DNA from: Mytilus galloprovincialis
Taxonomy: Eukaryota; Mollusca; Bivalvia; Mytilida; Mytilidae
NCBI RefSeq assembly: GCF_965363235.1
Contig: NC_134841.1
Coordinates: 30,967,440 to 31,031,439 of the forward strand
Direction: 5' to 3'
DNA: 64,000 nt
Shown: positions 34,721 to 47,389 of the stretch, one piece after another
Layout of the letters: each line of letters opens with the position of its first letter
Position numbering within the stretch: position 1 is the stretch's first letter
The notes under the pieces: model-generated
Told to the model about the DNA's origin: nothing
What the model saw: the letters and a program-made list of their open reading frames with translations, nothing else
Databases searched by the model: none
Program-made: the position numbers and the translations under genes

Positions 34721-37700
34721 CGGGGGGAGGAAACAGAACTCATAAGGCCAAATAAAAAAGTATGTATGTTAACTGTACCCCTACTTACCCTGATTTTTAT
34801 CCCCTACCCTAAATTTTGTTTGGCCATTTTTGATTAAGCACTGTTAAAGTCACAATGTTGCTCCCATAGACTCAATAAAAAAAAATACTTACCTTCCCAC
34901 CCTGATTTTTTCAGCATGTGACAATAAACACACATACTTTTTTATTTGGCCTAATAAAAATGAATATCTGATTTCAGATTACAGTAAAAGTACAAGTGTT
35001 GATTTAGAAGGTGAAATGGTGGATAGTGCAATAGATAGTGTAATGGGTCTTCCACAGGCCTTTAATGAAGTGGTTGAAATGCAAAAAGGCCAAAGCAGTG
35101 AAATACAGAAGCAACAAATGTTACTGAAGACTTTGCAGGTAAAAAGCCTTGTAGAGAATGTTTACATCTTAAATCAAATTTAAAATTCAATTTTTTTTTT
35201 AGATAAAATCATATAGCAATATCTTTTGTTTTGTTTTTGTTTTCAGGGAAAATTTAAAGAAGGTATACAGATATACAATGTAATGTTATCATGATGTTTT
35301 TTGTTTCTTGTTTACAATGTGTCTTGTTCACAATGTTTCTTGTTGTTTATACATTTACAATGAAAACAATAGTTCAGCACACAATTTCATCTTTTTTCAA
35401 TGAAAAATAAATAATATTTTATATTAATTGAAAGAAAATACATGTACAGTGATTTCCAGTAAAATATAAATCAATATTTCAATACATTGTCAACATAGTT
35501 GCATCAAAACAAGAATGAAAGCAAAAAAAAAATAACTAATTCAAAAATTGATACATAAAAAAATATTCAACTCTGGACTGAACAACACTGAAAATTCACT
35601 CATGCACTATACTCACTTACAAATTATTTTGTTGTCTGGTCACTTATTGAAAAATTTCCACATTCAAGTTGTTGGATATAAAAATTAGAAGCTATGGTAT
35701 GATTGCCAATAAGACAATCCTTAATCAGAGACCTACTGACATAGAATTTTAGCAGCTATATATCTTACAGGTTCCCGTAAAATTTTGACGTCTTAAAACA
35801 AAATATCTGACGCCACAATGGAAAAGTGATTGTTCTATGCGTCAAAAGTTCAAGCGGCCGGGTCAGCCGGGATTAGCCATAAGGTGTATAAACGATAAAC
35901 AAATATGATATACACCAACAAACCACAACAACTAAATCACAGGTATTTGGACAGACACATACAGAAGGTGTGAAAAGTGTTTTTGTGGGCATGCAAACCC
36001 TCCTCCTTAGTTGTTCTATAATTCTGCAATACAACAAAAAAATTCCATACCTCTTGTTTGAATATAACATAATTTATTAAATCATGAAATTTGTAATATT
36101 TATGACTAATGATTCTTATGTGAATGTTTATATAGATTGCATGTATTTACTGTTTAAATTTGTTTGTTTGTTATGTTTCATTTTTCATTTTTAAAATAAA
36201 ATTGATATGGGTAAAGAATTAAGTTCAGAAATGGAAGAACATAATTTAGATTAAAACTGAAATGATTATAGTCAAAACTAGATTCAAAATCTATATATAT
36301 TATAGTCCAATATACTCTGATGCACGTTTACAAATTTTTTAATTCAGATTAAATAATGTATTTTATATCAAAGAAAGAAAGTTGACATGTTTATTAGGGC
36401 TTCAACCATTAATATTTCAACTTGATATAACCTTTCAACAATCAAATTTAATATATTGCAATTTTTTTGAGATCTCTATTTTTGTATAGCCTCAACAAAG
36501 TGGTGCAGGCAAGATTTTGATGTGCCATTGGTTTACTGATGTAAAAGCACAGTATTATCTTTATATCTATTGAGTAGGCCTCTTACCCTTAATCATGCAT
36601 AATTGTCTTTGAAAGTTTTGTATAGTTCACATTTTCTATTCATATTTCAGCATTTGCACCACTTCATTAAAATAACATATACAGGCTAGACATATTCGTT
36701 AATTTTTTTTTTTTTTTTTTATTAAAACGTATGTTAACATCTTTATGCTATTGATTTGTAAATATATTTTGAATGCCTACATAGATAGTTATAGTTCTTG
36801 GTTTACCATTATATAACTATATAGTTACAGAGAAGAAAGAGGAGGTAACCCAGGAACTGACTAGTGTGACACATAAGATTTATGTTATAGAGGAGCAAAA
36901 GAGAACTTGTACCAAGAAATGTAAAGAATTTGATAGCGGTTTGTATTGCATATACTGTGGATTCATTTATTTTTTTTTGGGTACCACTTTTCATGGATTT
37001 AGGAAAACTTGCATGTTCGTGGATATTTATTTTCATGATTTTGCCAAATTCTGCATACAAGCCTATAGAAAACTTGCTATTTGTTGAATATTTAATTTCG
37101 TGGTTCACCTGTACCCACGAAATCCACGAAAATTGGTATCCAACGAATAATCATGCATCTACAGTAACAAATAAGACATAATTAGGGAGCAATATTTGAA
37201 GCAAAGTAATATCCCTTGTCAAACCGAATTTGTTATCATTCAAATTTTTCTCATTCCGAAAAATAAAAAATAGACATATGGTTTGATTGCCAATGTGACA
37301 ACTATCCACCAGAGTTCAAATGACAAAGATAAACTGTATGTATTGCAAACTTCTTGAAAATGATAATTGAAAATGATAATGTTATAGATATGTTGATATC
37401 TTGCTCTTAAAATCCCCCCCCCCCCCCCCAAAAAAAAAAAAATGAGGGAGTTTACACTAAAACTGATGATTTCTTTTTAGGGTAACTGCCTTATTTCATT
37501 TAAACAATTTTATCTTTTCATTCATTATGATCAGAAAATTGTGATTAGATTTATTTTTTTACAGAAATTATACAGTTAGTTATAGAATCTGAAAAAGAAA
37601 GAAATTGTATTAAAGATTTAAAAGAAGATATAGAAGAAAATAATAGGTAAAAACATTGAGGGTGTAGTATTTTTGTATGTCACGAATAATTCCTCTTAAT

Positions 37701-40700
37701 ATATGAAGCAGAGAGACGCGGAAAAAAAACTGATTATGGCGAATAAGTAGAACCCAATACACAAACAGTATGACGTGGAAATATCTCATAGTTTATCATA
37801 TACTGTTGGATACCAATTTGGGTTGGGTTTTGTGGATAGAGGTGAATCACAAATTCAAATTTTCTATAGGCTTTATATACAGAGATTGCCAAAACCCTGA
37901 AATCAAATATCCATGAAAAAGCAACTTTTCCTTAATCCACGAAAATTGATACCTATTAAAGAAAATAAATGAATACACAATACTAAATTTGATACACCAT
38001 GTATTATTGAGACCTTTTATAAACAGGTGAAACACTTGGGTTCTGTTTTGAATAATTTAATCAATGTTATATATCTAATATTTTTGGTACTCTCTAGTAC
38101 ATCAAAATAAATAAAAACATTTTGCGTAGGTATTTTTTATTTTGTATGTTATTGATCAATCAGATTTCAAGTACCAGTATGCTTTTACTCAGAAATAACT
38201 ACTATTAGAAGCAAGGAATTGTTCGGCATATTCAAACATGTTTCTGTTATCACAAAGTCATGTTCAGATGCCTGAAAATTTGTAAGAAACACAAAACTTC
38301 ATAGGCATATTTCTTTTAAAGCCCAGGTCTATTTTTGTTTAAAGTGGGGATATAATTAGATCTGTGATACAGAGTGGTATGGTAAATACTATTTATTTTT
38401 CAAAATATATTCAGTCATAAATCTCATATTATAAAAAAGTTGTTGTAGTAACAATGCATCGAAAAGCATGGCAGCTAGTATGTGAAGTTATTGTTGTAAC
38501 CTAAATGATATTTAACCATAGTATATACCATACCACTCTGTATCACAGATCTAATTATACCCCCACTTTAAACAAAAATAGACCCGGGCTTCAAAAGGAA
38601 ACAAAACATTTCAAGGATTTCTAAAATTTGGTTTCAGGGTTTATATAAGTCAGCTATACTGTGTGATGCATTTTCAGATTCATCATTCAACAACTTCCTT
38701 TTTACTGTCAAGTATTAGGTCAGGGGTAGCATCAGTGAGCAGTAGCTCACAGTTTCACTTGTTATAGTATGCTATATGCTATAGTTTCTTGTGTACAATT
38801 TGGAAATTAGTATGGCTTTCATTATCACTGAACTAGTATATATTTGTTTAGGGGCCAGTTGAAGGACGCCTCCGGGTGCGGGAATTTCTCGCTACATTGA
38901 AGACCTGTTGGTGACCTTCTGCTGTTGTTTTTTTCTATGGTCGGGTTGTTGTCTCTTTGGCACATTCCCCATTTCCATTCTCAATTTTATATGAAAAATT
39001 TATAAATATCAATGTGCTTTCTTCTACTACTATGATATTAAACTGCATGGAGAATAATTTTGATTACAGGCAATATACCAAGTACAAAGAAAGGATATCA
39101 AGACATAAACAAGTGGTGGCAGAGTTTGAAGATGACCTTGAGGTACACAAAGAACTCCGGCAAATCAAAGAAGAAATTAAGGAACTACAAACTGAATGTA
39201 AGTGGAAATTATTATTGGGTATACATTGAAGGATTTTAATATGCCTGAAAACTTGACTATCATGAGTAAAAAATGTTTTCGGTAAGCGGGAAGTTCAAAC
39301 AATTAATCAAAAGACAAAAGGATGTGGTATGTTTACCAATATATATATATATATATGTATAATATATAAAACTTTATTTTCCGCTACAATAGAGATTTGG
39401 TGTACATGAAAGATAAAAATCAGAAAATTACAAACAATGAATTTAAACACACCTTTTAAATTTATTTTTTTTAAGTTTTCAAAAGAACTTTCATTTTGGT
39501 GTGTTGTTGGCTGACCAAGAGATAAAAACAACCACAAGAAAACAGATGTCTATTTTTATTGTATATCTTTCAAATAAAATTTCATTTTTCAAATGAAACA
39601 GGGACAAAACTAATTCAAAATGGGAGGCATATGTCAATGAGACAACTACTAAAAATACAATTAATCAAAGACTGTAAAAATAAGACGATGTGGTATAATT
39701 ACCAATGAGACAACTTAAACCAGAGACCAAATGAAGAAGAAGTTTTAAGTTGGTACGAGATATCATGACAAGATTCCCATATCTTATCAATGCCTTACTA
39801 ATTAGAATTTCTCAAAGATAGGTAATATTATGCATTAATTTTCTACCAATTAGAAAAAAAAGTTCATCATGAAATGATTGAGTTGCCTTTTAATGACCTT
39901 ACGAAATATTTATAATTTATCTGTAGGTGAAAAAAGGGAGAGGAACAAATGTGATACAGAGAGGTTACTATCTGGTCAAATAGAAAACAAAATAAAAGAA
40001 CACATTTTGACAGTTCAAAATGAGGTAGAACAGTTAAAACTTATACTTCAGGAAACACAAGAACAGGTAAGATATACTGTTATTCAGAAATTATTGCAAT
40101 GTTTTTTTTATTGTAATTTTTTTATTGTAAAAAATGGGACAGGGTTATAATCCTAATAATTTGAACACAATTCTTTTTGAAATTTTGTTTATCAATTAAA
40201 CAGGATTTTTCTCAATATCACGAAAATTAAAATAGCATTTTATACTAAATTGACAAAATCGCAATAATAAATGCATGCAATTAACAGTAGACATTTAGTA
40301 GCCAACACTTTTAATATTTTATGTGATGCCAACCAATCAGCAGTTTTGACCTAGGTATTATTAAATTCTCACTAGAATGGTTGACAAAAAGAAGTAAAAT
40401 TTCGACATAAAAGTATATAAAAAAAGGAAATGCAATACTCTATATAAACATATATATTCACTTCTTTCTTTCTGAAAGGTCGATGGAATCATTTCCATTA
40501 CATATAATAATAGGATCAATTTGAAGTCTCAGGAGTATACAGAGTTCTTTATGTAGAATAACGCACATTGTGATAAACTCAAAAGTTATGTTCATACTTT
40601 TTTGCCCAAGAAGATGCTACATAAACTGCAAAATATTTGTTGGCAGGAAAACTTAAATGTATGTTATAAATACTAATTTGCAAATATTTATGTGTTAAGG

Positions 40701-43189
40701 TGGTACCTAACACTACAGGGAGATAACTCTGTAAAATCAACTGAACGTTTTAATTACCCTGTGTTGTAAAGGGAATAATAAGCTTCACAAAGATCAAAAT
40801 TGGTGTTTGTCAAACTGCTATATAACCAGTGTAATTTTTCTGACAAAACGGTTGGTTCAAAATTTTTGAAATTTTTATATTTTTGTTAAAGGGTCATAGT
40901 AAATACTTTGTATAAATTTTATCAAAATTAAACGAGCCAAATAAATTTTAGTGAAAGTGTTAGGTACCACCTTAAGCTGTCAATGTTTTAATGTGTATTG
41001 ATGTTGCACTTTATATTTCATATCAAGATTCAAACAGAGAAAGAAAAGCAAAGTCAAGCACAGGTTTCCTTAAATGTTCTTCATGTAAGTTTACTGTCAA
41101 AGCAAAGTGCGCTGCTAATATAGTTATAATTTATTTTGATTCATTTTGCATATAAATAAAAAGAGATGTGAGATCATTAAGACTGTAACTCAGCAACACA
41201 ATAAAACCAGAAAATACATAAAAAGGTCAAGAAAGGTTTTGTGCAAAACATAATTGTCAATGCTATATGTCAAGCCAAGTCCTAAGTCAAGACTATTTGC
41301 GAGTTTTGAAAACGACTACCAAAATTGTTTATACCCAATTCTTAATTATGACAAATAATACTTACATACCAACAAACTATCACAACAAGGTCCCTATCCT
41401 GGTATGGACATATTATAGGTGACAGGTTGAAATGTCAGAGTAGATACAGGAGGACTGTTACTCTTTATTTTTGTGGGTACCAATTTTCATTGATTAAGGA
41501 AAACTTGCATTTTTGTGGACATCTAATTTCTTTGCATTATCAAAGCATAAAATCCTATAGGAAATTTGTCATTCATTGAATATTTAATTTCTTGGTTCAC
41601 CTTTACCCATAAAATCCATGAAAATTGGTATCCTAAGAATATTAATGAATCCAGTAGTTCCCACTGGGGCCGAGTATTCCATGCTTCCACACTTATAAAA
41701 TGCTATGTTACATACATTTTTACATTAATACATTTTTACCAAGAAATCAATGTTCGAAATTTCTCAGTCAAAGTAAATCTTAGATAAATTTGGTTGGATA
41801 TACTTTTTGGGGTTTCTTTTAGTGATATAGTTCCTGAAATATTAAAGGGCGCTGTAAACAGATTTTATACCCCAGTCAAAATTTTGACGGGACGTATTAT
41901 GGTATACAAATGTCCGGTGTCCGTCCGTCCGTCTGTCCGTCCGTCCCTCTGTCTGTCCAGCGTAAACATGTCGCACCGTAACTTGAGAACGACTTATCTA
42001 AATTTCATGAAACTTAATATAGTTTTTTTTTATGATGGTCAAATGATCTGTATACTTTTTGGTGAAAATAAGATTTAAACTTTTTGAGTTACGGCACTTT
42101 GTAACTAAAACAGGGGTGTGGTTTTTTTTCACATGTCACACCGTATCTCAAAAACAATTCTTGATTATTGGTTAAAACTTTACACACTTCTTAGTTATAT
42201 TAATCTTAATATCTGTATACTTTTTGGTGATGATTCAAAATTTCATTTTTGAGTTATTGAGTATTTTGTAAAAAAGGGGGAGGTTTTTTTTCATGTCGTA
42301 CCGTATCTCAAAAACGATTTATGATTATTGCTTAAAACTTTACACACTTCTTTGTTATATTAATCTAAAGATCTGTATACTTTTTGGTGATGACTCAAAA
42401 TTTTATTTTTGAGTTTTTGAGTATTTTGTAAAAAAGGGGAGGTTTTTTTTTACATGTCGCGTCGTATCTCAAAAACAATTTATGATTATTGCTTGAAACT
42501 GTACACACTTCTTTGTTATATTAATCTATTTTGAGTTATTGAGTATTTTGTAAAAAAGGGGGAGGGTTTTTTACATGTCGCGCCGTATCTCAAAAAAGAT
42601 TTATGATTATTGCTTAGAACTTTACACACTTCTTTGTTATATTGATCTAAAGATCTGTATACTTTTTGGTGATGACTCAAAATTTTATTTTTGAGTTATT
42701 GAGTATTTTGTATAAAAGGGGAGGTTTTTTTTTACATGTCGCGCCGTATCTCAAAAACAATTTATGATTATTGCTTGAAACTGTACACACTTCTTTTTTA
42801 TATTAATCTAAAGATCTGTATACTTTTTGGTTTGATTCAAAATTTTATTTTAGTGATATTTGTAAAAAAAAAAACAGGGTGGGGGGGGGGGGTTTCACAT
42901 GTCCCGCCGTGTCTCAAAAGCGTATCATGCGCTCATGGCGCAGCTGTTTATTTTTTATAATTTAATATGAGTTATTTCTCAAATAAAAAATATTGATTTG
43001 TACAGATGTTCTGTTTCATTTGCTGTAAATCATTTTGTAATATTTTATTTGTAGAAAAAGAACCAAGCACAGTTGACAAGACTTAAGAAACAAGTTAAGG
43101 CTGCACAACAAAGTAGTCGGCAGTGGCATGATCAGATTTCCCTTCTTCAGAAAACTATAGCTGAGTTAAACAATAGACTGGGACAGTAG
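33515..43189 (+). CDS. CCDC122: CCDC122 orthologue (coiled-coil domain-containing protein 122), ten exons
   Basis: Exons: 33515-33663, 34293-34523, 34978-35138, 35247-35262, 36831-36938, 37565-37646, 39070-39197, 39927-40066, 41028-41084, 43055-43189 (stop TAG). Every junction is GT-AG and phases match throughout. The product is a charged coiled coil. The C-terminal SRQWHDQISLLQKTIAEL resembles human CCDC122 RRQWQWNIQQLEKTAAEL, and LPQAFNEVVEMQKGQSSEI resembles LADAVEKVAKQQQSQASEI (human sequence from memory). The fourth exon is only 16 nt and is required, since skipping it breaks the frame. The mussel N terminus is longer than the human one. The true start is unclear: an ATG is formed across the first junction (A|TG), or there are further exons upstream. 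Molecular function in this family is poorly known. AATAAA at 43221 and 43443 are candidate poly(A) signals. Confidence 0.85.
34687..34728. repeat. Poly-G tract, about 40 bp
   Basis: Nearly pure G run in a CCDC122 intron; G-quadruplex capable in principle. Length may be an assembly estimate. Confidence 0.9.
35690..36070 (-). repeat. SINE-like repeat, inverted, in a CCDC122 intron
   Basis: Starts with the GGTATGATTGCCAATAAGACAA block. On the reverse strand it contains the CTGTCCAAATACC..GTTGTTGTGGTTTGTTGGTG stretch that resembles 51515-51600. The short ORF here is repeat sequence. Confidence 0.6.
36948..37165. mobile_element. MITE family H, copy 1 (intron)
   Basis: Ends TACTGTGGATTCAT and ATGCATCTACAGTA are inverted, followed inward by GGGTACCA..TTTTC and GAAAATTGGTATCC. 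Same layout at 37795-38038 and 41452-41662. Inserted directly after the exon ending at 36938. Confidence 0.75.
37795..38038. mobile_element. MITE family H, copy 2 (intron)
   Basis: Inverted relative to copy 1: TTGGATACCAATTT at the left, CACGAAAATTGATACC at the right, with the shared middle CCATGAAAAAGCAA and TATAGGCTTTATA. Confidence 0.65.
38310..38601. mobile_element. Foldback MITE with about 75-bp terminal inverted repeats
   Basis: Left arm (38321-38393) and right arm (about 38516-38589) are about 93% complementary. The arm begins GCCC-GGTCTATTTTTG and includes GATCTGTGATACAGAGTGG. About 120 bp separates the arms. It lies in the intron before the exon at 39070. Confidence 0.85.
38860..38992 (+). 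repeat. SINE-like repeat, copy 2 (intron)
   Basis: GGACGCCTCCGGGTGCGGGA, then CTACATTGAAGACCTGTTGG, then the tail shared with 30800-30925. I recognise the head as a frequent mussel SINE-like sequence. Confidence 0.75.
40699..40971. mobile_element. TTAA-flanked MITE, 273 bp (intron)
   Basis: Perfect 16-bp inverted ends GGTGGTACCTAACACT, flanked by TTAA on both sides (40695-40698 and 40972-40975). No coding capacity. Perfect ends suggest a relatively recent insertion. Confidence 0.88.
41452..41662. mobile_element. MITE family H, copy 3 (intron)
   Basis: Contains TTTGTGGGTACCAATTTTCA, AGGAAAACTTGCATTTTTG and CATGAAAATTGGTATCCTA; same orientation as copy 1 and diverged at the extreme ends. Confidence 0.7.
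41868..42955 (+). repeat. Dispersed repeat family C, copy 2, with internal tandem units (intron)
   Basis: Head TTTTGACGGGACGTATTATGG followed by GTCCGTCC repeats. Then about six tandem copies of a 130-155-bp unit (ATGTCGCGCCGTATCTCAAA, GATTATTGCTT, TACACACTTCTTTGTTATA, GATCTGTATACTTTTTGG). Ends near CATGCGCTCATGGCGCAG. It fills much of the last CCDC122 intron. Confidence 0.8.
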
Positions 43190-43747
43190 TCACATGTGTT
43201 ATCTCACTCCATCATTGTGAAATAAAAGAAAGACGAAATAAGAACATCTGCTAAAACCATCTTTGGTAGAAATGAAAATCAAAAAATATTTCTGATGCCA
43301 AAACTTTGGTTGATAGTACAACTTTTTTTTGTTAAAATCACAATTTTAAAGTGAGAAAGCAGCGTTTATATAACCTTTTGATTATAATATCACATGTATT
43401 TATATGACTAAATATAAAACTATTTGTCAGTTGTGTTATTGGAAATAAATGATGGAAAAAAAATGATTTTTTTTTAAATCTTGCATTTCTTTATATACAT
43501 TTCTGTAACTAGTTTTTGGCAAGTTTGGTTACTTTTAGGTCATTAATTTGTCTCTCTTGCCTATTTTATATACTTTTGTGTCTCATACAGATCTGATGAA
43601 TCAAGGTATATAAACTTACTTTAACAGTTTGATTTCATGTTGTGTAGGTACACAACTGACCCAGGTTAGCAAAGGATTGAACATTTATAAATATGATTAT
43701 GATGCTGTCCCAACCTGAATCTAGTGGTGGTCTTCTAATTTTTTTTT

Positions 43748-44000
43748 ATGCCCCATCATAGTGCATTATTTTTTTTCAGTCTGTGTGTCTATTCATCAGT
43801 CTGTTCATATGTCTGTCCTGCTACAGGTTAAAGTTTTTGATCATGGTAGTTTTTGATGAAGTTGAAGTCCAATCAACTTGAAACTTATTACATGTCCCTA
43901 TAATATGATCTTTCAAAGTTTAAGACCAAATAAGAGTTTTGACCCCAATTTAACAGTCCAGTGAACATACAAAATGATAGTGTGAGTGAGGGATCCTGTA
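43748..44000 (+). repeat. Dispersed repeat family D, copy 1 (truncated)
   Basis: ATGCCCCAT start, TCAGTCTGTGTGTC, then GAAGTTGAAGTCCAATCAAC and AACATACAAAATGATAGTG. A fuller copy is at 53432-53905. Confidence 0.75.
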
Positions 44001-44192
44001 CCATAACTTATAGTACTGTTTTAATGTTATATTATAAATCAAGCTGTTTGTTTATTCTTTTTGAATTGTTTTACATTATATCATCCCATGCCTTCATAAC
44101 TTTACCATGTGGCATGTGTATTTATTGTTATAAGAGGCCGTGTGGTGGCTTGTAATTGTTCACATATATGTCTTATGGTCTGTGATGGATGG

Positions 44193-44357
44193 TCAGGGGC
44201 GGATGCAGGAATTTTCGAAAGGGGGGGGTGCTAACCCAGGGCACCCAGGGCAAAGGGGGGGTGCAAAACATATGTCCGGATACAAATGCATTGATCAGCA
44301 AAAATAAAGGGGGGGTGCGCACCCCCGGAACCCCCCCCCCCCTGGATCCGCCACTGA
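44193..44357. mobile_element. G/C-run miniature element with GGCGGATCCAGG ends
   Basis: Ends TCAGGGGCGGATGCAGG and the inverse of TCAGTGGCGGATCCAGG, with long G and C runs between, and GATGG on both outer sides (possible target duplication). Single ends of the same type occur at about 12945 and 20345. Confidence 0.7.
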
Positions 44358-44649
44358 TGGTTGCCTCATTAGCAATCATACCAAATCGCCTGATTTTTAT
44401 ATTCTTTCATTTATGTTAACTATGCTTTTATGTAAATTTGGCACAATCTTTGCTATATTTCAGACCAATACATTTTATTCCTAAACCTAAATTCCTTAAC
44501 AACATTCACAAAAGTTCAATCAAATGTTTTGTAAAAAATGTGTATTGGTATTCCAGGGAACTCTATAAACCTTGTTGCTTCTTAGTCGAAGAATTATGTC
44601 GGGGTTATGATTCTTAATAATTTTTTCAGACTATTGAACTAGAGGTTTT

Positions 44650-46575
44650 TATACGACTGCAAAAATTAAAAATTTTGGTCGTATATTGGTATCACGTTGG
44701 CGTCGTCGTCTGCGTCGTCCGAATACTTTTAGTTTTTGCATTCTAACTTTAGTAAATGTGAATAGAAATCTATGAAACTTTAACACAAGGTTTATGACCA
44801 CAAAAGGTAGGTTGGGATTGATTTTGGGAGTTTTGGTCCCAACATTTTAGGAATTAGGGGCCAAAAAGGGCCAAAATAAGCATTTTCTTGGTTTTCTCAC
44901 TGTAACTTTAGTTTAAGTAAATAAAAATCTATGAAACTTTAACACAAGGTTTATGACCACAAAAGGTAGGTTGGGATTGATTTTGGGAGTTTTGGTCCCA
45001 ACATTTTAGGAATTAGGGGCCAAAAAGGGCCAAAATAAGCATTTTCTTGGTTTTCTCACTGTAACTTTAGTTTAAGTAAATAAAAATCTATGAAATTTTG
45101 ACACAAGGTTTATGACCACAAAAGGAAGGTTGCGATTGATTTTGGGAGTTTTGATTTCAATGGTTTAGGAATTAGGGGCCAAAAAGGGGCCCAAATAAGC
45201 ATTTTTCTTGGTTTTCACACCATAACTTAAGTTTAAGTAAATAGAAATCAATGAAATTAAAACACAAGGTTTATGACCACAAAAGGAAGGTTGGTATTGA
45301 TTTTGTGAGTTGAGGTCCCAACAGTTTAGGAATTAGGGGCCAAAAAAATAAGCATTTTTCTTGGTTTTCGCACCATAACTTTGGTATAAGTACATAGAAA
45401 TCTATGAAATTTAAACACAAGGTTAATGACCATAAAAGGAAGGTTGGGATTGATTTTGGGAGTTTTGGTTCCAACAGTTTAGGAATAAGGGGCCCAAAGG
45501 GTCCCAAATTAAACTTTGTTTGATTTCATCAAAAATTGAATAATTGGGGTTCTTTGATATGCCTAATCTAATTGTGTATGTAGATTCTTAATTTTTGGTC
45601 CCGTTTTCAAATTGGTCTACATTAAAGTCCAAAGGGTCCAAAATTAAACTTAGTTTGATTTTAACAAAAATTGAATTCTTGGGCTTCTTTGATATGCTGA
45701 ATCTAAACAAGTACTTAGATTTTTGATTATGGGCCCAGTTTTCAAGTTGGTCCAAATCAGAATGCAAAATTATTATATTAAGTATTGTGCAATAGCAAGA
45801 AATTTTCAATTGCTCAGTACTCATCAATAGCAAGAAATCTTCAATTGCACAGTATTGTGCAATAGCAAGAAGTTTTCAATTGCACAGTATTGTGCAATAG
45901 CAAGAAATCTTCAAATGCACAGTATTGTGCAATAGCAAGTATTTTCAATTGCACAGTATTGCGCAATAGCAAGAAATATCTAATTGCACAATATTGTGCA
46001 ATAGCAAGAAATTTCAATTGGAGTTATCTTTCTTTGTCCAGAATAGTAGTTGAATCAACTTAAATCATTGTTTTATACAATATACAATGCATATTCACTT
46101 TTACTACCAACTGATAAATTAAAACAATCTTTACCATTCAGTGATAACAAGCACTTTTTTTACATTTTAATATTTTATGATGTATTTAAACGAGTAGTTA
46201 TTGTTGCAAACTCCATTGGAAATTTGAATTGAGATTGGTTTTGGAATAAAGGAAAGGGGGATGTGAAAAAAAAATTGGGGGGGGGGGGGTAAATTTTTCT
46301 CATTTCAGATTTCATAAATAAAAAGAAAATTTCTTCAAACATTTTTTTGAGAGGATTAATATTCAACAGCATAGTGAATTGCTCAAAGGCAAAACAAAAA
46401 TTTTAAGTTCATTAGACCACATTCATTCTGTCAGAAACCTATGCTGTGTCAACTATTTAATCACAATCCAAATTTAGAGCTGAATCCAGCTTGAATGTTG
46501 TGTCCATACTTGCCCCAACTGTTCCGGGTTCAACCTCTGCGGTCGTATAAAGCTGCGCCTTACGGAGCATCTGGT
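44650..46575 (+). mobile_element. 1.9 kb non-autonomous element, family B, copy 2
   Basis: Same order of parts as 31072-33196: TTTATACGACTGCA head, short CGT run, about five 190-bp units, the GTCCAAAGGGTCC units, then at least six GTGCAATAGCAAGAA..TTCAATTGCACAGTATT units (45785-46010). The tail ends TGCGGTCGTATAAAGCTGCGCC. The number of units differs between the two copies. Confidence 0.8.
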
Positions 46576-46721
46576 TTGGATTGCGAATTACACCTATTTG
46601 CCTTTATATCACTTGGTTAAAGATTAATGATATTCATGTAGTAGGTATAAATAGAATCTTGCCATGAGTATACACCACCTTCATATGGTGAACTCTATAA
46701 AATATTGAAAACAACACGTTA

Positions 46722-46915
46722 TTAATTTCTTGCGTCCGAAGCGCTTTTCTGGATTTACCTTCATCAGGAACGCTCAAAGCCAAACATTTGAAATCCGAAG
46801 ATGTATAAGTACCGAAACCGTTGAAGAGCTGTATGTCAAAAAATACCTAAAATAATAGCCAAATTCATCTAAAGCCAACTTTGCCTGAGGGAGTTGAAAC
46901 CTTAGTTTCTTAATA
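46722..46915 (-). repeat. Family A repeat, third subtype, copy 2
   Basis: Reverse strand reads GAGCGTTCCTGATGAAGG, then CCAGAAAAGCGCTTCGGACG. The CTGATGA and GAAA words are in the same places as in the other subtypes but stem II is weak. Confidence 0.65.
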
Positions 46916-47039
46916 ATTTGTAAATTTATAAACGGACAATTTTAGTAAAGTTTGTTAAATCATGTCAGTACCGAAATACTGACTACCGAGCTGATGATAC
47001 CCTCGGGGACTGATAGTCCACCAGCAGTACTAATGATGT

Positions 47040-47340
47040 TGATTTTTCTAAATTTTTTAGTATATATTATAGACCAAAAAGCGGTGAAATGTCTATCATC
47101 TCTTCAAGATTCATATGTTGTTGTTCCTGAGTGCAAAGCTTCAAATAATATTGTCTTTGTATGTAAATCTTACTACTATGGGTGTCTTGTAAAAAGATTA
47201 GAAATAAATGGGCACTCAGGTAGTCCCACATACTAAAGCATATCATTTGGCAAATCATAAGTCCTGCCTTCATGGCTTCAATGAATATTACATTGAACAG
47301 CTAATTCGAGGACTTGCCTTGTTTGAATTGGATACTTAGG
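47040..47340 (+). mobile_element. Decayed PLE-type reverse transcriptase, upstream part
   Basis: Translation from about 47077 gives KAVKCLSSLQDSYVVVPEC, then KASNNIVFVCKSYYYGCLV, which I recognise as the N-terminal RT region of a mussel Penelope-like family. Interrupted soon after by repeats. Confidence 0.6.
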
Positions 47341-47389
47341 CTTTACAAAATTCCGTTCAAACATTTGGTATATTGCGGCCCATCTGCAT

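Noticed and set aside
42736-42960. ORF in the last CCDC122 intron
   Set aside because: Inside the tandem units of a family C repeat.
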